DNA of 64,000 bases from Hydractinia symbiolongicarpus (Eukaryota > Cnidaria > Hydrozoa > Anthoathecata > Hydractiniidae). This document shows positions 37,339-46,630 of this stretch, one piece after another (the stretch's first letter is position 1; each line of letters opens with the position of its first letter). The DNA lies in the NCBI RefSeq assembly GCF_029227915.1, contig NC_079880.1:32605501-32669500 (forward strand), read 5' to 3'. The position numbers and the translations under genes were made by a program. The notes below the pieces were generated by a model. The model was not told where the DNA came from. It ran no database searches and saw only the letters and a program-made list of their open reading frames with translations.

Positions 37339-37698
37339 AGGCGGACGTCACAAATATCTGGTGTTAGAGTCATTTGAGCACCAAAAATAAAGTCGGTCGG
37401 TAGATCGGCGAATGATAACTCAAAATTTCGAAAAATTTTATCCAACCATCCAGCCATTAACGCGCGCCATTAAATCGCCGATGTTTAATGATAACTTTGG
37501 CACCTCCGGCAGTTTCCGCGTGAACACTTTTCACATTTTAAAGCGAAGCACAATAATCGCTGCAATTGCTGTGGAGAGACAACAAGCGTATAATATTTTT
37601 TGTCATTTTAGTTTTTCCAACTCAGTATATCAAAAATTTCGATCAAAAATTAGGGTCAGTCGGGTGACTCTAACACCAAATATTTGTGACGTCCGCCT
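37339..37698. mobile_element. 360-bp MITE with about 34-bp TIRs
   Basis: AGGCGGACGTCACAAATATC, TGGTGTTAGAGTCA at the left is matched in reverse at the right with one or two changes. The 100-codon open frame inside has no family match. Confidence 0.85.
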
Positions 37699-37717
37699 AA
37701 TCATTAATAAATAAATA

Positions 37718-37846
37718 CTGACCGGTTTTGATAACGTACTGTGAAATACAAAGCCTGGCTCAAAAGTACAGACCGAGCTTGTGAGGTCTGTGCCCCTGAC
37801 AAATGGCTTTGTATTTTACAGGGCAGAATCAAAACCCGTCAGTAGC
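37718..37846. mobile_element. short hairpin MITE
   Basis: TACTGACCGGTTTTGATA, GTGAAATACAAAGCC at the left and GGCTTTGTATTTTACAG, ATCAAAACCCGTCAGTA at the right are inverted arms around a short spacer. No coding sequence. Confidence 0.8.
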
Positions 37847-38213
37847 CATTTTATAGCTGAAATCTATTCTCATCTTTAAAACAACAATCAAATTTTGCAC
37901 ATGATTAGATGGAATACCAATACATGGAATCACAGTCCTGATATTTACTTGCGCACGCATCTAAGTGATTATGTAATGCCCGATGCGCACGCAGAAATGG
38001 AGGTAAAAATGTAAACAAACTAATCAGAAAAGTTACCTCAATTTCTGCGCGCGCAGGAAAAATACGGCACTATAATTGAGTGTATGGCAAATTTTAATCC
38101 ACAACTACTTATGTACAGTTCAAATTTTAAAGGGAGAAGAAAACGTTCGAAATTACGTTAAAAACGAACCAACCAAAAAGGGTATTTGTTTCAGTTATTT
38201 TAAACCGACTTAC

Positions 38214-38463
38214 CCTTCCAAACATTCCAAGTCAGCTCTTCGTCTGAATCAAATGTCTTTTCGCATGTTACGCAGAAGCAAATTGTATGTTCAGCAGTGG
38301 CTTTTACTTCTACTTTTTGCTCATGAGCAATCAGAGCTCTTACAGCCAACGTTCCATGTGATCCAGATGTTGGAAGCCCACGCTGGGAAAGGAAAAATTG
38401 AAGTTCAGCCATAGAAAGTTCTAAAAAATTCTGCAAACATTTAATATCTTTAACCGAAGCCAT
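38214..38463 (-). CDS. SAP-motif exon of a SWIM/YqaJ-type element gene
   Basis: It starts at ATG 38463 (MASVKDIKCLQNFLE), contains a SAP-like helix pair (MAELQFFLSQRGLPTSGSHG, then LAVRALIAHEQ), a CxxC pair (CFCVTCEKTF), and ends at a good donor, AAGG|GTAAGTCGG. SAP motifs bind DNA. A SAP-like N terminus is, as I recall, found in some cnidarian proteins that also carry SWIM and YqaJ domains. No partner exon was found nearby, so it is probably an orphan first exon inside the foldback element. It is open throughout. Confidence 0.5.
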
Positions 38464-38679
38464 CAAGCTCACTTGATTTAACTTTTTAGCTCTTTTAATT
38501 AATTTTTTTGTGTAAAATATATAAGAATTGATTAAAAATTAACTTGTATAAACAGAAAAACCACGCCACCACATAAACTTCGCATCCCTGCTAGCAGCGG
38601 TGTTGTATTTTGTCATAGTGATTACCCAGAATGCTTTGCGCAACCGTGAAAGATCTATTACGTCTACCGTTAATGATCG

Positions 38680-39030
38680 ATTAGGCCCCTGGGGGCTTAT
38701 TTGTCAAAATGGGTTTTGGGGGACGGGGCTTATTTGGGAGGGGCGTGGCGGGGGGTTAAATGGGAGGGGACTTATAAAATTATGCAAAAGTCTTAGTGTG
38801 CTAAAAAAAAAAAAACAACAATTTTAATAAACACAACATATATTTCTAAAAGTATAATAAAAACAAACACTAATCGATCTCAATATCACTATTGCATTCT
38901 TCGTCCTCGTCTACGATCGTCTCTAAGGGAGCCGCATCAATCATTTCCTCCGGCATCTGGGATAAATGGGTTGTCTTCCGTCTCGTTTACCAGTTGTATT
39001 TGTTCATTGAGCATTGAGGGTATTTCGAAC
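38680..39030 (-). pseudogene. possible 3' end of a decayed pogo/Tigger-type transposon
   Basis: On the minus strand a short acidic tail (ETIVDEDEECNSDIEID and TAG at about 38874) follows another acidic stretch in a shifted frame (LVNETEDNPFIPD). Beyond it lies a G/C-rich CCCCTCCCATTTAACC-type segment and GCCCCCAGGGGCC. This resembles the C terminus and 3' end of pogo-like transposases, but the rest of the gene is absent, so the call is weak. Confidence 0.25.
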
Positions 39031-39034
39031 TCGT

Positions 39035-39235
39035 TGGGTGAGCGCAGAAGAACACAAGATGTGAAATTGAAAAGGAATATTTAGACGGGTCTCCTAAATT
39101 TGCTTCTTTGTATGTGATATTATGATGAACACTGGCAAATTAACGTTTATGCCTTGTTTATCTGCCAAATACACTTGATTTACTGAGAAAAAGCTCTTTG
39201 TAGGATGTAAACATATCCAAATTTAGTTTTGCTTC
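39035..39235. repeat. extra diverged copy of the inner TIR segment
   Basis: CGTTGGGTGAGCGCAGAAGA, ...GATGTGAAATTGAAAAGGAA and ...GATATTATGATGAACACTGG correspond, in the same orientation, to 39637-39830 of the right terminus. It is clearly more diverged. It suggests an older duplication within the right arm. Confidence 0.75.
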
Positions 39236-39544
39236 ACCCAGTGAACGGCTATCATGAATTGCGTTTGAACATATAAACTACATTGAAAAGGCTTCATTTA
39301 TTTTTTCCATGAAGACTTTTGTAGTGTTTTCGCAAATACTAAACACGGTAGAGCAATTTTAAAGTAACAATTTCTGCACTTGAAAATTATGAAGTATGGA
39401 TGACATTACACACTGGTTGTTCACGTTCCAGCTCAAAGATAGAAATTTTGACTATTCTTTCATAAAACCGCAACTAGACATTCAACAATCAAGAGCAAAA
39501 TTAATATCCCCAAAGTAACTTGTGAGGAATTGACGATTGATGTA

Positions 39545-41728
39545 TGAATACAAAGCATAATAGTGAACACTCATGGTATTTAGGACATACATTGCTTGTA
39601 ATGTATTCTCTAAGGCTCAAACAAACGGATCATGTCTCGTTGGGTAAGCGCAGTAAAACACAGGATGTGAAATTGAAAATGAATATTTAGGCGTGTCTGC
39701 TAAATTTGTTTCTTTGTCTCTGATATTATGATGACCACTGGCGAATCGGCCATCATCCCTTGCTTATCTACCAACTACAAGTGATGTACTGATAAGAATC
39801 TCTTTGTGCGAAGATGTCACGATAATTTTTCGTTTGTATATAGTGCGAGACCATTATGAACGCCTCTTTACTACAGAGAAATACACTCTACTACAGGCTA
39901 CTACACTCTACTACAGAAAAATACGCTCTACTACAGAGAAATACATTCTACTACGCTCTACTACACGCTACTACACTCTACTACAGGCTACTACACTCTA
40001 CTACAAAGAAATACGCTTTACAACAGAGAAATACATTCTACTACGCTCTACTACACGCTACTACACTCTACTACAGAGAAATACGCTTTACTACAGAGAA
40101 ATACATTCTACTACGCTCTACTACACGCTACTACACTCTACTACAAGCTACTACACGCTACTACACTCTACTACAGAGAAATACGCTTTACTACAGAGAA
40201 ATACATTCTACTACGCTCTACTACACGCTACTACACTCTACTACAAGCTACTACAGGCTACTCCACTCTACTACAGAGAAATACGCTTTACTACAGAGAA
40301 ATACATTCTGCAACGCTCTACTACACGCTACTACGCTCTACTACACGCTACTACACTCTACTACAGAGAAATACGCTTTACTACAGAGAAATACATTCTA
40401 CTACGCTCTACTACACGCTACTACACTCTACTACAAGCTACTACAGGCTACTACACTGTACTACAGAGAAATACGCTTTACTACAGAGAAATACATTCTA
40501 CTACGCTCTACTACACGCTACTACACTCTACTACAAGCTACTACAGGCTACTACACTCTACTACAGAGAAATACGCTTTACTACAGAGAAATACATTCTA
40601 CTACGCTTTTCTACACGCTACTACGCTCTACTACACGCTACTACACTCTACTACAGAGAAATACGCTTTACTACAGAGAAATACATTCTACTACGCTCTA
40701 CTACACGCTACTACACTCTACTACAGGCTACTACAGGCTACTACACTCTACTACAGAGAAATACGTTTTACTACAGAGAAATACATTCTACTACGCTCTA
40801 CTACACTCTACTACAAGCTACTACACGCTACTACACTCTACTACAGAGAAATACGCTTTACTACAGAGAAATACATTCTACTACGCTCTACTACACGCTA
40901 CAACACTCTACTACAAGCTACTACAGGCTACTACACTCTACTACAGAGAAATACGCTTTACTACAGAGAAATACATTCTACAACGCTCTACTACACGCTA
41001 CTACGCTCTACTACACGCTACTACACTCTACTACAGAGAAATACGCTTTACTGCAGAGAAATACATTCTACTACGCTCTACTACACGCTACTACACTCTA
41101 CTACAAGCTACTACACTCAACTACAGAGAAATACGCTTTACTACAGAGAAATACATTCTACTACGCTCTACTACACGCTACTACACTCTACTACAGAGAA
41201 ATACGCTTTACTACAGAGAAATACATTCTACTACGCTTTACTACACGCTACTACGCTCTACTACAAGCTACTACACTCTACTACAGAGAAATACGCTTTA
41301 CTACAGAGAAATACATTCTACTACGCTCTACTACACGCTACTACACTCTACTACAAGCTACTACAGGCTACTACACTCTACTACAGAGAAATACGCTCTA
41401 CTACGCTCTACTACACTCTACTACAGAGAAATTCGCTTTACTACAGAGAAATACGCTCTACTACAGAGAAATACGCTCTACTACACTCTACTACAAGCTA
41501 CTGCACTCTACTACAAGCTACTACAGGCTACTACACTCTACTACAGAGAAATACGCTTTACTACAGAGAAATACATTCTACTACGCTCTACTACAGGCTA
41601 CTACACTTGTGCTTTATGGAGAATAGCACATCATTATCTCCACCAGGCTTGGGAACGTACATAGGTCTAACACATGTTGAATACTATATCTCCTTTATAT
41701 TCAGGAAGTAATACGTGAACGACTTACC
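39545..41728 (-). repeat. right inverted terminus of the foldback element
   Basis: Inverted relative to 19107-22490. Order from the inside: about 300 bp of inner homology, satellite 39868-41608, then the 120-bp outer end finishing ...CGACTTACC at 41728, immediately before the ATTCTC target duplicate. The satellite here is about 1.1 kb shorter than on the left. Confidence 0.85.
39868..41608. repeat. 10-bp-phased satellite array, right copy
   Basis: Complementary decamers (CTACACTCTA, CTACGCTCTA, CTACAGAGAA, ATACGCTTTA, ATACATTCTA in the printed phase) keep the same 10-bp register for essentially the whole stretch. Overlapping plus-strand open frames of 635 and 602 codons are by-products of the repeat. 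Confidence 0.95.
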
Positions 41729-41735
41729 ATTCTCG

Positions 41736-42549
41736 GTAAGTAAACACGGTAAACAGACACTAATGATTTAAAAAACTGTAAAAATTAAAATAAACTTGCT
41801 ATGTGGTAGCGAAGCTCTTAAAAGAACTGTTTTTGATTTAAAATAAGATTTACTTGATAAATAACTTATATATAAACTTTATAACTCCTTTATCTTCAGG
41901 TGCCTTCTTCTAACTATCGTCCGCATGGTATGTTACAAGGAATTGCATTTCGGAAATGTTCCCGGCCAGTTCGGGAAAGTGCGGGCGGTTTCCGGGTGAC
42001 AACCGCCAGTTTAATTCGAAAAGTCGCCCGAACTCGCCCTTATATATGCGGGCGTTTGCGGCTTATCGGCACCCTCTTAAACTTCATTGCAACTTCAGTT
42101 TTAATGAAAACACAGGGAACAGCCTTTCATTACCGGTTCAGCTAAAATAATATGTCAGTCATTTTATTTGCACAAAAAGTTTTCAGGAAAATATAAAAAA
42201 AGATGTAGCTACCTAGCTAACTGCATTTAGCATAACACTTTTTGTTTAAGAATATTGTTGTAGCCAAACTGCATTTTTATACTCTCACTTTCTAGCCAAA
42301 GATAGGAGCTAGCTAAATGGCTACAGTCTCAACACAAAAATAAATGGTGGGTAGGAGGATAAAAACTGTTATACCATACAGAATAGTAATAAGTAAGGTT
42401 CTAGCTAGCTAGCCTCCAAAATCTTCGTTCCTAGCCAATAATTCTAAAACTGGTGCGTTTAAGATCTGTACGTGACTAAAAACGTGACAATATATTTATC
42501 TTAACATTTTACACCATACAAAAAAACAATATTACAAAAATAAAAAGCT
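41736..42549 (+). other. original intron 1 of the integrase gene
   Basis: The sequence beginning GTAAGTAAACACGG right after the second ATTCTCG is the pre-insertion donor and intron. Together with the last bases before 46062 it makes an ancestral intron of about 820 bp. It includes a GC-rich patch with CCCGGCCAGTTCGGG-type palindromes (41940-42060). No exon is required here. Confidence 0.6.
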
Positions 42550-42681
42550 TATTCTCGGATCCGGGTTAATCACTGACGGTAATTTTCTGCGCATGCGCGA
42601 TTTACTGCAGTGAAAACAAACTCTCCTGGAGCAGTCATTTTAACCTAGCGAAGCTGGAGTGAACACATAGAAGTTTTTAAA

Positions 42682-42883
42682 ATGCCAAATAGTTGTGCTG
42701 CTTTTGGTTGTTCAAACCATAATTTAATGGAAAATAAACCTGGATTCTACAGATTTCCGAATAACAACCCAGAACGAAGAAAAATGTGGATAAGTGCATG
42801 TAAAAGGAAAAACAAAGATGGTACTGCTGACTGGAACCCAACTGGAAAAAATGTTTATCTCTGTGGGAAACATTTTACAACTG
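42682..42883 (+). CDS. THAP-DDE transposase, exon 1 (THAP domain)
   Basis: Encodes a THAP zinc finger, the sequence-specific DNA-binding domain of many transposases. MPNSCAAFGC gives ligands C5 and C10; CGKHF gives C61 and H64. The P and W of GFYRFP and KMWISACK sit at the expected positions. The exon ends in phase 1 at ACTG|GTAAGTG, leaving a G that joins GG at 43037 to make the first codon of GKPVKDP. The start is the first ATG after the TIR. Confidence 0.85.
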
Positions 42884-43036
42884 GTAAGTGTTATTTATAA
42901 AATTTTATTAATAAGAAAGCTCTCTTCATTGTAAAATAGACCATGCTCTGTGCTATATTATAAGAGATTAGTAACTCTTTTAGGCTGGCATTGTTTAGCT
43001 AGCTAGCTAGGTACAGTATTTGTTTTTCTTTATTAG

Positions 43037-43968
43037 GGAAACCAGTAAAAGATCCTGCACATCCTGACTACATACCAACTATATTTGTGTATACACAAAA
43101 TAATTGAGAAAAAAACAAGAAGAAAATAGAAAGATTCGAGTCAGCCAAAAAAAGAAGCCTAGCAAAAGCAAGAACACCCGTCGCACCAAAAAAACAGCGT
43201 ACCTTAAATTTTGTTTCACCAGGAAAGCCACCATTACAGCAAAGTAACACATTTATTTCACCACCACTATCACCATGTTCTAGTACTACATCTCTGATGT
43301 CACCACTGCCAGAAATGCCTGAAATGGAAGTAGACTTTTCTCTTTCTTCACAAACACAACATTTAACACCAGTAACTATATCAAGACCAACAACCTTAAA
43401 TGCAAGTACCCAGAACACAAGCTCAATTTTGGATAATAAACATTTAATTGAAATAACAAATCTGACAGAAGCTCTTCAAAAAGCAAAAATTACAGTTAAT
43501 GATCTTGAGAGTAAATTCATATGCTATGAACATCTGAAAAAAAAGCCAGCAAAATTTAAATATAACACTGGAATAAACAAAGATCAATTTGACACTGTTT
43601 TTGACATGGTGAAAGATTCGTTGCCAAAAAAATTTCGATCGAAGATGCCTTTCAAAGATCAGTTGCTGATGACTCTTGCAAAGCTGCGTTTGAACCTACA
43701 ATTTGAAAATATGGCAGACCAATTCAACTGTCCAAGAAGTACTGCCCATGAAGTATTCCAAAGGTGGATCGACTTACTCTCTACAAAATTATCATGGCTA
43801 ATACATTGGCCTGATCATGATGCAAGCATTCACTCTCTTCCAAATGTTTTCCGACAATATTTTCCAAGGTTGACTGGTATTATTGATTGCACTGAAATTT
43901 TTATTGACAGGCCAAAAAAGTCCTTTATAATTGCAATATTGGGAACTGTAAAAAATTTTTTATCATAA
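43037..43968 (+). pseudogene. THAP-DDE transposase, exon 2 (stop codon, truncated catalytic domain)
   Basis: It continues from TTATTAG|GG with GKPVKDPAHPDYIPTIF, the usual tail of a THAP module. An in-frame TGA at 43105-43107 follows; the same frame then stays open through a lysine-rich linker and a helix-turn-helix region (FKDQLLMTLAKLRLNLQF, CPRSTAHEVFQRW). It reaches GIIDCTEIFIDRP, the first catalytic Asp of the DDE_Tnp_4-type nuclease. After that about 15 unrelated residues precede a stop, so the remaining catalytic residues are missing. A tRNA-like sequence begins 18 bp later. The transposase cannot be active. Confidence 0.8.
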
Positions 43969-43985
43969 GCAATACAATTGAAAAA

Positions 43986-44060
43986 GTCTTGACCAGGAAT
44001 CGAACCTGGGTTTCCTACTGTTTAAAACAGTGAGGTGTCCTACCACTGGACGATCAAGAC
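43986..44060 (-). tRNA. tRNA-like sequence (probably tRNA pseudogene or SINE head)
   Basis: 75 nt with a perfect 7-bp acceptor stem (GTCTTGA/TCAAGAC), D arm (GTCC AGTGGTA GGAC) and a perfect T arm (CCAGG TTCGATT CCTGG, with B box GGTTCGATTCC). The anticodon arm is abnormal: about three extra nucleotides on each side make a long palindromic stem (ACTGTTT...AAACAGT). If a 7-nt loop is imposed, the anticodon would read TTA, matching UAA. A normal functional tRNA is unlikely. It sits where the 3' half of the transposase should be. Confidence 0.55.
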
Positions 44061-44103
44061 AGATGTGGCTATAAAAATAGCCGGTTTGACGTTTAAAGTC
44101 ATG

Positions 44104-45909
44104 TCACTGACTGTGTTGAGATACCTTTTGTTTTCTGGCCTTTCGACACAAGGGACAATACCATGAACCTTTTGGGACTCCTTTCAATTTAACACAGCTC
44201 AAATGAAACCATTCATACTTGCAAGATGTAGAGTCACAACCAATAAATGTTTCGTCATTAGGATTGTATTCAGACTGACAGAGACAATACAATTTTTCAC
44301 TTGCATTTGCTTGAGGAGGAGGAGGTGGAGCTTTAACAACTTTACGCTCTAGTCTTCTTGTCAATAACTCTGGTATAATGTGTCGGAGATAAAACTGTTC
44401 AACTTTGTCCATATTCAAATTGATGAAGTTCACATCAAACAAAACCTCAACAGCATGTAACCAATGTGGAGTCCACACAATAAAAAAACAGCTTTTGCAA
44501 TTGAAAACAAACATTTGAAACTGTACTTGATAGTAATACCTGTGCTCTTTTTTTAACTTTCCTTCAGAATTCATAACAAATTTGTTGTCAGATACAGAAG
44601 CAGCGAAGGAAACAATGTTGCGATAACTGTACGGGCACTTGATTTCAATTAACTTTTCTTCCTTATGACAATCACATGTGAATATTCCATCAGGTGTAGC
44701 CCCAATATACGTCCGTTCTGGTACAAGTTTCAACCCACAATCAACAATCTTTGCATTTAAATGGTTACTACGTTTTAAAAAATCAGCGACAGCATGTTTC
44801 TCATGGTCAAGGCCCCAACGTAAAGAGGATACAGTGGTGGATACAACAGATGAAATTTTACAAATCCTTTTGATTAGGGACTCTGATGGAGTTTCCAAGT
44901 TAGTGTGGAGAACATCATATACTTTTGATGCAGTAATTCTGCCAACACGTATCTCATGCCAAATAAAACTTTTCGATTGTTTCGTACTTGAGTTGTAAAT
45001 GTAATCAACAACCTCTGCTGACAAAGTCATGTTATTATAAATATCTCTTGACATTTGTTGTAACTTGTCACCATCTTTATCAATGTTGTTACTGTTAAAT
45101 AGCGTTCTCAATGACTTTGGTAACTTGGCTCTTCTAGGTGGTTCATATATTGGCACGAATGGTTTATAAAAATCAGAGAATGTATGCAAAACAATGGATT
45201 TTTTGTCCAATTTAGACAGTTTTGATAAAAACCTTGCCTTTTCTTCATCAGTTGGTGGAACATTACTACCAGGAAATTTATTACTGCTACGATTGTTTTT
45301 CTTAAAGTTCTCAACAGCCTTCTCTGAATAAAATTTAATGTCAGAAATCTTCTTCGGTGCAACTTTTTTGACAAAATCGACATTCCACTTACATGCTTCT
45401 TCAGTACATGCTTTCTTAGTGAATCCAGCACGAACAGCAGCCTCGATTTTAAATAACAAAGCCCCTATGTGACTACATGACTCACCAAGCCCAGCCATAC
45501 ATGTGCAGTGGGCAGAAAGAACATTAACATTTTTTATGTCCACAATAATCCAGGGTATGTGAGGATCCTCATTTACTCTTTGAGAAGGCATAACTTCTGC
45601 CTTCAGTAAAATATATGGCCATGTTTTGTCTTTCTTAAAGAAAAACACAGTTCTAACCCATCCACTAACAAATTGATTGTGGGCTTCCAAACTTTTTCGA
45701 CTCTTCATAGCTTCTCTTGTAAAAACGCCAGGGGTGTTTACCAAGTAATCATAAACCTCAGGGTACTCCAAGTTTGGCCACTTCGAAGGATCGTTGATCC
45801 AAGCATCTGCTGGCAATTGGTATGGACAAGTATCCAAATTAACAATTTTTAGCTTATTAAAATATCTTGTTTTCGCTTCGACACTTATTTCTTCAATGTT
45901 GTAACTCAT
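44104..45909 (-). CDS. SWIM-YqaJ-PHD protein of the ISL2EU-type element
   Basis: An intact single-exon frame of 601 residues. A SWIM zinc finger lies at about 135-147 (CTCMAGLGESCSH; ligands C135, C137, C145, H147). A YqaJ/lambda-exonuclease-like nuclease lies at about 316-480, with R321, E370 (GLDHE), D407 (ATPDGIF), E422-x-K424 (IEIKCP) and the Q461/Q463 helix (YYQVQFQM). A proline run follows near 528. A C-terminal PHD finger lies at about 541-588 (CLCQ, GCDS, WFHLSC, WYCPLC), a histone-tail reader fold. It probably acts in the nucleus on transposon DNA ends or intermediates; its exact role in transposition is not established. It starts just inside the right TIR. All motif residues are present. 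Confidence 0.88.
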   Translation of the reverse strand: MSYNIEEISVEAKTRYFNKLKIVNLDTCPYQLPADAWINDPSKWPNLEYPEVYDYLVNTPGVFTREAMKSRKSLEAHNQFVSGWVRTVFFFKKDKTWPYILLKAEVMPSQRVNEDPHIPWIIVDIKNVNVLSAHCTCMAGLGESCSHIGALLFKIEAAVRAGFTKKACTEEACKWNVDFVKKVAPKKISDIKFYSEKAVENFKKNNRSSNKFPGSNVPPTDEEKARFLSKLSKLDKKSIVLHTFSDFYKPFVPIYEPPRRAKLPKSLRTLFNSNNIDKDGDKLQQMSRDIYNNMTLSAEVVDYIYNSSTKQSKSFIWHEIRVGRITASKVYDVLHTNLETPSESLIKRICKISSVVSTTVSSLRWGLDHEKHAVADFLKRSNHLNAKIVDCGLKLVPERTYIGATPDGIFTCDCHKEEKLIEIKCPYSYRNIVSFAASVSDNKFVMNSEGKLKKEHRYYYQVQFQMFVFNCKSCFFIVWTPHWLHAVEVLFDVNFINLNMDKVEQFYLRHIIPELLTRRLERKVVKAPPPPPQANASEKLYCLCQSEYNPNDETFIGCDSTSCKYEWFHLSCVKLKGVPKGSWYCPLCRKARKQKVSQHSQ

Positions 45910-46061
45910 TGTGTCATAGACCTTCTCTTACAGTAAACTGCAGTGAAAAAAGCTTTCCACAGCTAGCGCAAAACGTTTGTTTTCACTGCAGTTACTCGCG
46001 CATGCGCGAAGATTGGCCAATCTTCAGCGGTGTGACGTCAGCCCGGATCCGAGAATACCAG

Positions 46062-46557
46062 AAGTTATTAGGTCACTACAAAATTCTTATGAAGAACTAG
46101 TGAAACATCGTTGTCGAGGTGGTGATAAAAGCAATGCTTACATTAGTCCTAGAGCTGTGACTGGTGAGGTTGGCAGACCAAAGTATGAAGTGCCAAAGGA
46201 ACAAGTCATTAGCTTGAAAAAGATCGGATATCAATGGAAGGACATTGCTCAAATGCTTGGTATTAGTATCAAAACACTCCGTCGTCGTCGTAAAGAATTT
46301 GATTTACCTTTTGGAGAAGCAGAATATTCAGACATAACTGATCAACAACTCGATGAAATAGTTCGAGAAGTGCTTTTGATACTCCCAAATTGCGGCGAAA
46401 GAATGGTAATAGGTGCAATTACCAGCAAACATATTAAGGTGAAAAGAGAAAGATTGCGACAATCAATCATGAGGGTAGACGCGTTGAGCAGGGTGATGAG
46501 ACGAAGGAATTGTATATAAAGAAGGAGGTACAATGTGAAATCTCCAAATTCGCTGTG
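46062..46557 (+). pseudogene. DDE integrase/transposase (IS3EU-like), exon 2 with one stop
   Basis: It begins at CCAG|AAGTT, only a few bases after the ISL2EU insertion, and completes the codon left by exon 1. It encodes a helical segment (IRSLQNSYEELVKH), a GRPKY motif, a helix-turn-helix (WKDIAQMLGISIKTLRRRRK) and a YSDITDQQLDEIVREVL region typical of fish and cnidarian integrase-core proteins. An in-frame TAA (46517-46519) stands where relatives have a glutamine or lysine before RRRY; the frame continues through it to SPNSLW. The donor is TGTG|GTAAGTAAG. The single stop is one change from CAA or AAA, so inactivation looks recent. The acceptor's pyrimidine tract is poor because the other transposon inserted beside it. 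Confidence 0.75.
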
Positions 46558-46630
46558 GTAAGTAAGTTTCCCTAATTAACAAACGGTGTTTGCGTTATGC
46601 CCATATCCATTTCTTAAAATATTCTTTTAG

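Larger units (their letters stand above)
19107..41728. mobile_element. giant 22.6-kb foldback-type element with satellite TIRs
   Basis: The two ends are inverted copies. GGTAAGTCGT, then CACGTATTACTTCCTGAATA and so on at 19107 matches the reverse complement ending at 41728, with two differences over about 124 bp. Each continues into a 10-bp-phased satellite, then about 300 bp of inverted homology. ATTCTC flanks both sides (19101-19106 and 41729-41734), a 6-bp target duplication. Long inverted termini made of tandem repeats are typical of foldback/TU-type elements; a 6-bp duplication also occurs in IS3EU and Polinton elements. No transposase was recognised inside, so it is probably non-autonomous. 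It contains many nested repeats. Confidence 0.8.
42550..46057. mobile_element. ISL2EU/IS4EU-type transposon (THAP transposase plus YqaJ protein)
   Basis: The left end is TATTCTCGGATCCGGG, then a GCGCATGCGCG palindrome and ACTGCAGTGAAAACAAAC. The right end is the inverse of the same blocks with different spacing, ending at 46057. TA at both edges fits a 2-bp target duplication. The plus strand carries a THAP-DDE transposase in two exons, the minus strand a single-exon SWIM-YqaJ-PHD protein. As I recall, a THAP-bearing transposase together with a YqaJ-like nuclease is reported for the ISL2EU/IS4EU superfamily. It is non-autonomous now because the transposase is broken. Confidence 0.8.

Noticed and set aside
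37412-37714. 100-codon open frame
   Set aside because: Lies within and across the ends of a MITE at 37339-37698.
39804-41711. Plus-strand 635- and 602-codon frames in the right array
   Set aside because: Same reason: by-products of the inverted satellite copy.
19107-41728. Polinton/Maverick element
   Set aside because: The 6-bp duplication fits, but no polymerase B, integrase, protease or capsid gene was seen in the interior.
41900-42145. Exon after an apparent CTTTATCTTCAG acceptor
   Set aside because: Joined to integrase exon 1 it gives a stop after four codons, while the exon at 46062 fits in phase and in family sequence.
45977-46061. Start of the integrase exon within the ISL2EU TIR
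   Set aside because: The open frame extends upstream into the TIR by chance; phase and homology place the exon start at 46062.
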